Positions 1 to 5,399 of a DNA stretch of 5,399 nucleotides are shown one piece after another. Within the stretch, counting starts at the first letter, position 1. Every line of letters begins with the position of its first letter. Under the pieces are notes generated by a model. The model was not told where the DNA came from. It searched no databases and was given only the letters and a program-made list of their open reading frames with translations. The stretch covers positions 1 to 5,399 of the forward strand of contig JALTHV010000020.1 of assembly GCA_027004315.1 (NCBI GenBank), given 5' to 3'. The DNA comes from Deltaproteobacteria bacterium (GTDB taxonomy: Bacteria > Desulfobacterota > Dissulfuribacteria > Dissulfuribacterales > UBA3076). The position numbers and the translations under genes are program-made.

Positions 1-1047
1 ACCGGCATTTGCCTCCTGAATAAGTTTGGGGACGTCACCATCCAGGTTTAACATGGTAATGACCGGCACACCCGCCGCCATGTTGCTCCATATCTTGGAA
101 GGAACGACCGGTGTTTTAACCTCAGCATGCAGTGTGGCCAATCCAATATTAGAGGCGTGCAGAACATCCGGATAACGTTCCCTCGGCTGCATCGGTAACC
201 ACGTCACATTGGTAAGCCCCATTTCCTGACTTTTGGCCATCAGACGTTCTTTTTCAACTCCGTCTCCCACGAGTAAAAAATGGATGGCCTTGTGTCCACG
301 CAACAGGCATGCCGTCTCAAGAACCGTATCCAGATCTTGTGAAAATCCCATAATTCCCCCGAACGAAACCACAAATTTGCTCTCAAGCCCCAACTCTTTA
401 CGCAAGGCATTTTCTTTAGGAGCAGGTCGAATAAATTCCACATCCACCGAATTATGCATAACAAAGGTGGATTCTGCTCGCCCTCCACGCGCCAAAACGT
501 GTTCGCGGTTGCCAGGGGAATGCACCGTAATCACATCGGCACGTCGATAAATAAAACGCTCTAACCTCTCAAAGAAGGTAATCAGAGGACGCTGACGCAA
601 CAGACCTAAATCAATCGCGCTCTGGGGGAACAAGTCCTGCACGTTAAACACAAAGGGAATCTTTCGCCACCAACGCCAGTTTAACGCCGTTAGCCCAAGC
701 GGCAGCGGGGGCGAGTAAATCAAAGCCACATCGGGGCGGGGCACACGCATCCCGGCCAAAGTAAAGCTAAACGCACTGCTGAACTGCCACAGCCCACGGC
801 CTACAGGCGTGTTACGCGCGATCTGCGGAACGACAACGCGATAGACATCCAGGCCGTCTACCTCCTCACGCATCCAGAAACGGCCACGGTACTGGCTGAC
901 ATCGCCCTGAACGTGGTAAGCAGGGAACCCGGTTACCACGCTGACAGTATGTCCCCTGCTTACAAACGTCTTTCCCAGCTCATAAAAAAGATGCGCTGCC
1001 GACCCTGTCTCAGGTGGGAAGTACGTGGTCAATAAAAGGATACGCAT
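1..1047 (-). CDS. WbuB-like GT4-family glycosyltransferase, 3' end cut by window edge
   Basis: This is an unbroken reading frame of 349 codons from ATG at 1047 to the left edge, with no stop in the window. The product would be a cytoplasmic or membrane-associated glycosyltransferase that moves a sugar from a nucleotide donor to a growing surface glycan. The N-terminus (MRILLLTTYFPPETGSAA, then RGHTVSVVTGFPAYH at about 31-45) is the usual opening of WbuB-type GT-B enzymes. NVQDLFP lies at 135-141. The C-terminal Rossmann half starts near 226 with SFGGIMGFSQDLDTVL, continues with FLLVGDG at 257-263, and includes the donor-site stretch PSKIWSNMAAGVPVI at 316-330. Family members are usually about 400 aa, so only some 50-60 residues are missing. 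The start has only a weak Shine-Dalgarno (GAGAG), and this lies inside a repeat. The gene is 52 bp downstream of the oxidoreductase and probably co-transcribed with it. Donor and acceptor cannot be read from the sequence. Confidence 0.9.
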   Translation of the reverse strand, partial: MRILLLTTYFPPETGSAAHLFYELGKTFVSRGHTVSVVTGFPAYHVQGDVSQYRGRFWMREEVDGLDVYRVVVPQIARNTPVGRGLWQFSSAFSFTLAGMRVPRPDVALIYSPPLPLGLTALNWRWWRKIPFVFNVQDLFPQSAIDLGLLRQRPLITFFERLERFIYRRADVITVHSPGNREHVLARGGRAESTFVMHNSVDVEFIRPAPKENALRKELGLESKFVVSFGGIMGFSQDLDTVLETACLLRGHKAIHFLLVGDGVEKERLMAKSQEMGLTNVTWLPMQPRERYPDVLHASNIGLATLHAEVKTPVVPSKIWSNMAAGVPVITMLNLDGDVPKLIQEANAG

Positions 1048-1050
1048 AAT

Positions 1051-1120
1051 ACTCTCAACGCAGAGAGAGCGGAGACCTTTCCTGATTTCATCTGCGTTCT
1101 CAGCATCCTCCGCCGTGAAT
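1051..1120. repeat. Imperfect palindromic dispersed-repeat element, copy B
   Basis: The left arm (about 1051-1077, core AACGCAGAGAGAGCGGAG) and the right arm (about 1091-1120, reverse complement core TTCACGGCGGAGGATGCTGA) are imperfect inverted repeats around a ~13-bp centre. Both arms resemble the arms of the element at 2118-2207 (CGCAGAG/GCGGAGGA units). The copy overlaps the last seven codons and the stop codon of the oxidoreductase, fills the whole gap to the glycosyltransferase, and reaches to within a few bases of its start codon. It looks like a non-autonomous REP- or MITE-like sequence; no transposase is nearby. The RNA could fold into a hairpin between the two genes. Confidence 0.7.
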
Positions 1121-3373
1121 ATTAACCGGCTGTCCCGTTCGCAGTGATTCCATGGCCGCAAAAGTCGCTTTGGTCGTGGCGACATAGCTATCAAACGATA
1201 CAGGAAAGGGCCTGTCTTCTCGCAAAGAACCGATCAAAGCCTGCATCTCCGCCTGATAACCACGGTCTACCCCGGTCAGTATGTTCCCCATCTTCTTGCG
1301 TTGGCCCCCCTGACTCCAGAGAGCCGTCTTGAAATTCTCGATGACGCCTACCCCACCACCGGCAAAGAGTTCCACACGCTCCCGTTGGTATGCTTTGTCC
1401 CCCAAAGCCGTGTAGACGATGTTACCCACGCTGCCATCGGCCATAGTCAACGTAATAACCATATTGTCATCTGGAATGACGGCCTCGCTTTCAGAACGGA
1501 CAGCGCTAGCATAGACGCTGATGGGGTGAGATTGAGTCAAAGTCTGTATCAAATCCACAAAGTGGCACGCCTCACCGATGATGTTGCCACCTCCCTGTTC
1601 GGGGTCATGCACCCACACTTCGGGTGGGATGTAACCCACATTGGCGCGCACGGTGACGATCTTTGGTGTGGCAATGCCTTGCAGATGTTTCAAGAGGAAT
1701 TGTGTTGTGGGGGCAAAACGGCGATTAAAACCTACCACCAGATAAGGCCGTGAGGAGTGAGAAGTAAAGAGTGAAGAATAAAGATTTACAATTTCATCAA
1801 GCTGTTTTTCGTTAAGGCACAGGGGTTTTTCCACATAAACATGCTTACCTGACCGGAGGGCCTCACACACCAGCGAGGCATGACTGCCATGGCGGGTCAG
1901 AATCATGACCAGATCTATCTCTGGATCTTCCAGTATTTCCTTAACATCCGTCGTGTAATAGGCCAGGCTATATTTTTTGGCAATATGCTCACCGCTAAGG
2001 CCTGTGGAGGTTGCCACGGCCCAGGGTTTGGCTCCCTCAATGCCTTTCAAAGCCGGCAGTAATGTTCCCTTGGCAAATAAGCCCGCGCCAATGAGACCAA
2101 TGGAGACCACTGAATCTTTATTTACCGCAGAGGACGCAGAGCGCGCGGAGGATTGGGGAGTTTTTTCTGGTAATCTTTGCGTTCTCGGCGTTCTCTGTGG
2201 TGAGCCATTATCTCCATGGCCCAGGTCAACCCGTCGGGAAAAATCCGGTTTCCCGGGATACGTCAGAATGACGCCGATAACCGGCTCTTTGCCATTCAGG
2301 ATCATCTTATAGGCTTCCACAGCCCGGTCGATGGGGAAACGGTAGGTGATGAGATGCTCCACCGTCACCTTGCCATCGCTGAGCATCTCCAGGAAATGGG
2401 CCATGTTGCGTTGAGCAGTCCAACGCACAAATGATAAGGGATAATCTACTTTCCCGGCTTCATAAGCCGGATCATACATCCCCGGGCCCCAGGCCCGACT
2501 GACCAGGAAATCCAGTTCCTTTTCGTAAAATACCTTGCGCGGGATGTCCAATCCCACCAGGCCGGGTACCACAATACGCCCCCGCTCGCGGGCTAACCCG
2601 GCAGCCAGTTCGATGGGATCATTACTCTTGCTACTGGCGAAGATGATCACCGCATCGGCGCCGTGACCGCCGGTTAACGTGCGCACAGCGCTGACCACGT
2701 CATCCTGGCCAATAGTTGCTCCGTCGTGGGCGCCGTGCTCCAACGCCATTTTTACCTTAGAAGGGACAACGTCAGCACCGAACACCCAATAGCCGGCCGA
2801 ATTAAGAATCTGCACTGCCAACTGTCCCAGTAGTCCCAGGCCCAGTACCACTACTCGTTCGCCAAAGGTGAGCTTCGCCATGCGGATGGCATGCATGGCA
2901 ATACCGCCCAAAGCAACAAAGGAAGCCGCCTCGAAACCCACATTATCGGGAATCTTCACGGCCAGGGTTTGGGGGACACGCAGGATTTCAGCATGGCTGG
3001 CGATGCCACTGCCGGCGCAGGCCACTCGGTCGCCCACAGCGAAACCAGTAACGCTATTACCAACGGCTGTAACTACTCCAGCTGCGCTGTATCCCAGGGG
3101 AACCGGGGTATCAAGCCGCCCCTTGGACTGGCGCCATGCCTCACCTAATCCTTCCGTTTGCACCTTATTGATAACCTGCTTCACCAGGTCCGGACGGGCC
3201 AAGGCTTTACCGATCAGGCTCTTCTTTGCCAAGTCCAGCATGTAACGTTCTGTCCCGACACTTACCAATGAGGTTTCGGTTCGTATCAGGAGAGAATTAT
3301 TCCCCAGGCTTGGAGCAGGAACTTCGGCGAGGATTAACTCGCCGGTATTATAATTCTGGATGACTTGTTTCAT
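1100..3373 (-). CDS. Bi-domain oxidoreductase: MDR dehydrogenase-like domain fused to Gfo/Idh/MocA domain
   Basis: This 757-aa fusion protein is of a type common in surface-polysaccharide clusters. Residues 1-375 form a medium-chain dehydrogenase/reductase half, with the nucleotide-binding motif GLGLLG at 178-183 and an acidic residue after the second strand (D201). The usual zinc-enzyme GHE motif is replaced by GYS at 94-96, so catalytic zinc is doubtful. Residues 422-757 form a Gfo/Idh/MocA half, with GLIGAG at 426-431, the EKP motif at 515-517 and the HxxD motif of the active site (H604, D607). Each half should bind NAD(P); the likely substrate is a sugar or sugar nucleotide, unresolved. 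The start MKQVIQNYNTGEL is typical of the family, although no clear Shine-Dalgarno precedes it. Three repeat-derived segments are built into the protein: residues 389-419 in the linker, about 532-541 in the second domain, and the last ~7 residues. These may explain why it is somewhat longer than the roughly 700-720 aa I recall for relatives. The frame is intact throughout. Confidence 0.92.
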   Translation of the reverse strand: MKQVIQNYNTGELILAEVPAPSLGNNSLLIRTETSLVSVGTERYMLDLAKKSLIGKALARPDLVKQVINKVQTEGLGEAWRQSKGRLDTPVPLGYSAAGVVTAVGNSVTGFAVGDRVACAGSGIASHAEILRVPQTLAVKIPDNVGFEAASFVALGGIAMHAIRMAKLTFGERVVVLGLGLLGQLAVQILNSAGYWVFGADVVPSKVKMALEHGAHDGATIGQDDVVSAVRTLTGGHGADAVIIFASSKSNDPIELAAGLARERGRIVVPGLVGLDIPRKVFYEKELDFLVSRAWGPGMYDPAYEAGKVDYPLSFVRWTAQRNMAHFLEMLSDGKVTVEHLITYRFPIDRAVEAYKMILNGKEPVIGVILTYPGKPDFSRRVDLGHGDNGSPQRTPRTQRLPEKTPQSSARSASSAVNKDSVVSIGLIGAGLFAKGTLLPALKGIEGAKPWAVATSTGLSGEHIAKKYSLAYYTTDVKEILEDPEIDLVMILTRHGSHASLVCEALRSGKHVYVEKPLCLNEKQLDEIVNLYSSLFTSHSSRPYLVVGFNRRFAPTTQFLLKHLQGIATPKIVTVRANVGYIPPEVWVHDPEQGGGNIIGEACHFVDLIQTLTQSHPISVYASAVRSESEAVIPDDNMVITLTMADGSVGNIVYTALGDKAYQRERVELFAGGGVGVIENFKTALWSQGGQRKKMGNILTGVDRGYQAEMQALIGSLREDRPFPVSFDSYVATTKATFAAMESLRTGQPVNIHGGGC
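1755..1782. repeat. Degenerate 7-bp tandem repeat inside the oxidoreductase gene
   Basis: Four consecutive heptads, GAGTGAG, AAGTAAA, GAGTGAA and GAATAAA, follow the pattern RARTRAR on the plus strand, with a partial unit just before them (TGAG, 1751-1754). On the coding strand the block is pyrimidine-rich and encodes the low-complexity stretch YSSLFTSHS near residues 532-540. It lies between the helix after the EKP motif and the conserved strand LVVGFNRRFAP. The sequence has no similarity to the palindromic elements. Confidence 0.75.
2118..2207. repeat. Palindromic dispersed-repeat element, copy A, in frame in the interdomain linker
   Basis: The left arm (about 2121-2152) begins TTTACCGCAGAGGACGCAGA. 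The reverse complement of the right arm (about 2174-2206) contains CTCACCACAGAGAACGCCGA. By eye about two thirds of positions match between the arms, with a ~21-bp centre. Each arm is itself made of degenerate 9-bp units such as GCAGAGGAC, GCAGAGCGC and GCGGAGGAT. In the gene's own frame it encodes a basic, Ser/Pro/Gln-rich stretch of about 30 residues (389-419) with no stop codon. From memory, GCAGAGNAC-type palindromes of this kind are dispersed in many environmental bacterial genomes, and proteins containing AEDAERAE-like strings arise from them in other frames. Confidence 0.8.
3225..3332. repeat. 108-bp perfect direct repeat, copy 1 (inside intact oxidoreductase gene)
   Basis: This segment is identical at every base to 5292-5399, in the same orientation. 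It encodes codons 14 to about 50 of the intact oxidoreductase. The match ends at position 3224 (C here, T at 5291); on the left of that point similarity to the second copy falls to roughly 70% by eye. The right limit is set only by the window edge, so the repeat may be longer. Confidence 0.97.
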
Positions 3374-3446
3374 TCTTGTTGTCGAACGAATAAGTGGAAA
3401 ATAAAAGAATGAATAGCTTTGAAATGCTTAGAAATTCAGCTTTATT
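3374..3446. other. Short intergenic gap, no clear signals
   Basis: This AT-rich 73-bp gap separates the 60-aa gene from the start of the oxidoreductase. On the minus strand no good Shine-Dalgarno precedes the oxidoreductase ATG (the bases just before it read CAACAAGA). I see no convincing promoter pair and no stem followed by a T-run. Transcription could therefore read through from the AT-rich cassette into the oxidoreductase, or start at a promoter too weak to recognise by eye. Confidence 0.5.
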
Positions 3447-3629
3447 TCAAGAAACACGAATGCGATAAGCGTGTTCCAGAGCCTCTATTTTTCTTTTTTC
3501 TATCTTTTTTATCTCTGGAAGCAGTTTCTTTTCAAAAAATATCTCGTATTTTTTTAACTCTTCAGATTTTTCGTCTAATAGCACAGCCTTGTCAGAAAAA
3601 CTATAATTTAATTTTATCTTCTGGCTCAT
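3447..3629 (-). CDS. Small charged helical protein, coupled to the peptidase-like gene
   Basis: This is a 60-aa protein of unknown function. Residues 20-50 are rich in Lys and Glu (KSEELKKYE, KKIEKRKIEALEH), which predicts one long amphipathic helix or coiled coil. There is no signal peptide, membrane segment or cysteine. Its ATG overlaps the stop of the upstream 481-aa gene in an ATGA arrangement, and a strong Shine-Dalgarno (AAGGGGG, 3635-3641) sits 5 bases before it. Overlap plus ribosome-binding site argue for a real gene, translated in step with its neighbour. It shares the AT-rich composition of that gene. A partner, regulator or inhibitor of the peptidase-like protein is plausible from position alone; nothing in the sequence proves it. 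Confidence 0.72.
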   Translation of the reverse strand: MSQKIKLNYSFSDKAVLLDEKSEELKKYEIFFEKKLLPEIKKIEKRKIEALEHAYRIRVS

Positions 3630-5071
3630 AAATACCCCCTTAAATTGTTTTTATAAAGTTCATAAGGCTGAACAAGCGAATCGAAAGACACTTTATATAA
3701 CCTTCTATCAATTGCCCTATCATGAATAATCATCTTTTCTTTATCATGAATAAATAAAAAAGGATACTTCTCATATTGATTTGCCGTAGCATCAATTACC
3801 CACCTGTAATCTACCATCATCTCATCATAGTTCTTTGGAGTAGAAATTTCAACAACCCAAATGAACTTCGGCATTGGAAGTTCAAGTTGGGCCATTTTCA
3901 TATGAAAATCTATTTTTTTTGAATTCCTAAGTTGGCTTTTATAAGACCGGGAAGAAGTCATGAATATACGGATCAAAAATCTGTCAAATTTGGATGGAAT
4001 AATTATCATTCCACTATCAAATATTAGCTTATAGAATCTCATAACGTTTTCAGCATTCAAATACATCTTTTCATATAAAGGAACAACAAACCCATCAATA
4101 TCTCTATAAGTATAAGGAAAGAGACCGGTATTTCTCTCCCCTTTCTCATTAAATTTCATAAAACTGTAAGGCAAGGAATTATCATCATTAATAATAAGGT
4201 ATTCAATCAAATGTCTCGTACAAATGAGATCATCATCCAAACCTTTCAACACCTCAAAAGTAGAATTTATCGGCCCATGGCCAAGCAAAGCCACCGCATG
4301 TTTCTTTTTATTCATAGCCGCAACTACCGGAATACCTGATTCTATATACATGTATAACATATCATAAAAAAAAGCATTATTTTTGTATAGCTTACGAATA
4401 AAAATTTCCGGATAAAATCCTATAGCTGAGAAGATTTCAGATATCTGACCAAGGGTTAAACCTCTTGAAGGAATAAGCCTTCCCCCTGAAATATCCTTTA
4501 TAGACTCTGTAATATCGAATAATAACCTTTCAGGGTAAACAGCATATTTTTCACTATAATATCTCGCTATCATCCAGCATACGGCGTGCGCGCACACGGT
4601 GACATCCGTATCCTGCATGATATGTGGAAAGCATTTTACCTGTAAAGGAATTCCCATAAGATTGTTTTCAAATGTCGATTCACAAATGAACCCTTTAAAA
4701 TCTCTAATAGCCTTTGGAGATAATTGAGTTCGACCCAGAGATGTCACCTCTGTGGGTCTCAAAACGATTGATCCTTGATATGAATCGGCATTTTCAGATA
4801 AAGCATCTTCTGAGTCAAATTTTTTTTCAAAAAGATGCAACCGAAAGCAAAATTTATCATAACTACGGTGCCTTTTAGAATAAAAATTGTAATATGTACT
4901 CCTGTAATCTTTATCCACATATGGATATTCAACCACAATAGACTTTATAGAAGAACTTAGTTTTTTCTGAAATAGATCAACTAAATTTGGCGATAAATAC
5001 TCTGAAGGAATGAAATCACTTAATTTATAGTAATCTGAAGGACCATCAATTGAGATAATTTTTAATACCAT
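3626..5071 (-). CDS. Papain-fold (C39-like) cysteine peptidase-like protein, function unknown
   Basis: This 481-aa protein has three visible parts. Residues 1-140 are an N-terminal region with YVDKDYRSTYYNFYSKRH (51-68) and YQGSIVLRPTEVTSLGRTQL (98-117); I recall similar segments in conserved hypothetical bacterial proteins. Residues 141-300 hold the candidate catalytic core: Q153 (possible oxyanion residue), C160 in QDTDVTVCAHA, H258 in KKHAVALLGHG, and D296/D297 in INDDNSLPY. That order and spacing match a papain/C39-type Cys-His-Asp triad. Residues 300-481 form a C-terminal region with WVIDATA at 424-430. There is no signal peptide or clear membrane helix, so it should be cytoplasmic. A strong Shine-Dalgarno (GGAAGGGGG, 5082-5090) lies 10 bases before the ATG. 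Composition is much more AT-rich than the flanking glycan genes, which suggests horizontal transfer. A non-proteolytic papain-fold enzyme, such as an acyl- or amidotransferase, is also possible. Confidence 0.8.
   Translation of the reverse strand: MVLKIISIDGPSDYYKLSDFIPSEYLSPNLVDLFQKKLSSSIKSIVVEYPYVDKDYRSTYYNFYSKRHRSYDKFCFRLHLFEKKFDSEDALSENADSYQGSIVLRPTEVTSLGRTQLSPKAIRDFKGFICESTFENNLMGIPLQVKCFPHIMQDTDVTVCAHAVCWMIARYYSEKYAVYPERLLFDITESIKDISGGRLIPSRGLTLGQISEIFSAIGFYPEIFIRKLYKNNAFFYDMLYMYIESGIPVVAAMNKKKHAVALLGHGPINSTFEVLKGLDDDLICTRHLIEYLIINDDNSLPYSFMKFNEKGERNTGLFPYTYRDIDGFVVPLYEKMYLNAENVMRFYKLIFDSGMIIIPSKFDRFLIRIFMTSSRSYKSQLRNSKKIDFHMKMAQLELPMPKFIWVVEISTPKNYDEMMVDYRWVIDATANQYEKYPFLFIHDKEKMIIHDRAIDRRLYKVSFDSLVQPYELYKNNLRGYL
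3635..3641 (-). promoter_or_regulatory. Ribosome-binding site of the 60-aa gene
   Basis: AAGGGGG lies five bases before the ATG at 3629 and within the last codons of the 481-aa gene. With the ATGA stop/start overlap it supports coupled translation and fixes the start of the small gene. Confidence 0.75.
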
Positions 5072-5081
5072 CTAAATATAT

Positions 5082-5090
5082 CCCCCTTCC
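5082..5090 (-). promoter_or_regulatory. Ribosome-binding site of the peptidase-like gene
   Basis: GGAAGGGGG lies ten bases before the ATG at 5071, separated by an AT-only stretch apart from one G. It supports this start over later in-frame ATG codons. It shares the AAGGGGG core with the site before the 60-aa gene. Confidence 0.7.
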
Positions 5091-5092
5091 GA

Positions 5093-5124
5093 TTCCTCAA
5101 TCACTCAATCCCTGAATTCTTAAA
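5093..5124. repeat. Degenerate 8-bp tandem repeat at the remnant/cassette junction
   Basis: Four consecutive octamers, TTCCTCAA, TCACTCAA, TCCCTGAA and TTCTTAAA, can be read on the plus strand. They occupy the space between the end of oxidoreductase homology (5137) and the ribosome-binding site of the peptidase-like gene (5090). The fused frame of the remnant ends inside it with a stop at 5101-5103. Its period differs from the 7-bp array at 1755 and the 9-bp units of the palindromic elements. Confidence 0.65.
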
Positions 5125-5136
5125 TTTGCAATCCTG

Positions 5137-5399
5137 GACAATTCCTGCACATGAGTAACCAAGCGGCACAGGCACGTCAAGCCTTGCTTTGGACTGTCTC
5201 CACGCCTCCATTAATCCTTTGGTCTTGATCTTATCCAATACCTGTTTTACCCAGGTCCGGACGGACCAACACCTTACCAACCAGGCTCTTTTTTGCCAAG
5301 TCCAGCATGTAACGTTCTGTCCCGACACTTACCAATGAGGTTTCGGTTCGTATCAGGAGAGAATTATTCCCCAGGCTTGGAGCAGGAACTTCGGCGAGG
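5137..5399 (-). pseudogene. Truncated, frameshifted 5' remnant of a second bi-domain oxidoreductase gene
   Basis: This segment encodes the N-terminal part of the same protein as the intact gene at 1100-3373. Its start codon would lie about 41 bases beyond the right edge. Codons matching residues 14-50 are identical in DNA to the intact gene. After that the match is by similarity (KKSLVGKVLVRPDL, then VKQVLDKIKTKGLMEAWRQS, then LDVPVPLGYSCAGIV). An extra C at 5250-5252 (three Cs against two in the intact gene) shifts the frame, and the original frame meets a stop at 5231-5233. Homology ends at about 5137, after which the tail reads QDCKFKNSGIE and stops at 5101. With about 100 of some 720 codons left and a frameshift, no working enzyme can be made. 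The divergence shows it descends from a related paralogue rather than being a plain recent duplicate. Confidence 0.88.
5292..5399. repeat. 108-bp perfect direct repeat, copy 2 (inside the remnant)
   Basis: Identical to 3225-3332 and in the same orientation; it runs to the right edge of the window. Together the two copies bracket the AT-rich two-gene cassette and about 2.07 kb of unit length, so recombination between them would delete the cassette and leave a single oxidoreductase start. Confidence 0.97.

Noticed and set aside
233..550. Plus-strand 105-aa frame and minus-strand 82-aa frame (240-488)
   Set aside because: Both are other-frame shadows of the glycosyltransferase, which is open on the minus strand across the whole of 1-1047 and carries clear GT4 motifs.
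1051..2207. The two GCAGAG-type elements as a CRISPR array
   Set aside because: There are only two divergent copies about 1 kb apart, with a palindromic structure and a gene between them; no spacers or cas genes.
1144..3245. Several plus-strand frames opposite the oxidoreductase, including 150 aa at 1301-1753 and 125 aa at 2868-3245
   Set aside because: They lie antisense to a fully conserved two-domain enzyme, have no recognisable motifs and no convincing ribosome-binding sites.
3418..3450. Possible terminator stem after the 60-aa gene (GAAAT pairing with ATTTC)
   Set aside because: The stem is only five mostly A-T pairs and is not followed by a T-run on the minus strand.
3419..3631. Plus-strand 70-aa frame opposite the 60-aa gene
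   Set aside because: It is the low-complexity antisense of a gene that has an ATGA overlap and a strong Shine-Dalgarno; its Phe-rich run merely mirrors the Lys/Glu codons.
3374..5124. Cassette as a classical insertion sequence or transposon
   Set aside because: No transposase or integrase motifs, no terminal inverted repeats at its ends, and the flanking 108-bp direct repeat is far too long for a target-site duplication.
5101..5328. 75-aa minus-strand frame as a real small gene
   Set aside because: Its first ~25 residues are an out-of-frame reading of the oxidoreductase start and the rest is the shifted true frame, so it is the pseudogene remnant.

Overview
This window looks like part of a surface-polysaccharide (exopolysaccharide/O-antigen type) biosynthesis locus from an environmental, probably Gram-negative bacterium. 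All recognisable genes lie on the minus strand, so the biological order runs from the high coordinates to the low ones. The sequence does not identify the organism. Its short-period and palindromic dispersed repeats, some of them inside coding regions, are a habit of larger environmental genomes rather than compact enteric ones.

Layout in transcription order (right to left): (1) 5399-5137 is the remnant of the 5' part of a bi-domain oxidoreductase gene. It carries a frameshift and breaks off after about 100 codons. (2) A degenerate 8-bp tandem repeat (5093-5124) sits at the break. (3) An AT-rich cassette follows with two translationally coupled genes: a 481-aa protein with papain-fold/C39-like cysteine peptidase motifs (5071-3626) and a 60-aa charged, probably coiled-coil protein (3629-3447). 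(4) After a 73-bp gap comes a complete 757-aa bi-domain oxidoreductase (3373-1100), an MDR dehydrogenase-like half fused to a Gfo/Idh/MocA half. (5) A 52-bp gap made of a palindromic repeat leads into a WbuB-like GT4 glycosyltransferase (1047-1), which runs off the left edge.

The oxidoreductase and glycosyltransferase fit together as sugar-nucleotide or glycan modification and glycan assembly. The AT-rich pair differs sharply in composition and has no evident role in glycan synthesis. It lies between the intact oxidoreductase and the broken copy, which suggests it arrived with, or caused, a rearrangement. The intact gene and the remnant share a perfect 108-bp direct repeat that drops abruptly to roughly 70% identity (counted by eye), the pattern of gene conversion or mosaic recombination.

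The most unusual feature is how repeats have become part of the coding sequence. The oxidoreductase carries a ~90-bp palindromic element in frame in its interdomain linker and a purine-rich heptad repeat in frame inside its second domain. A second copy of the palindromic element supplies its last residues and stop codon, the whole intergenic gap, and the ribosome-binding region of the next gene. No RNA genes, CRISPR arrays, transposase genes or convincing terminators were seen.
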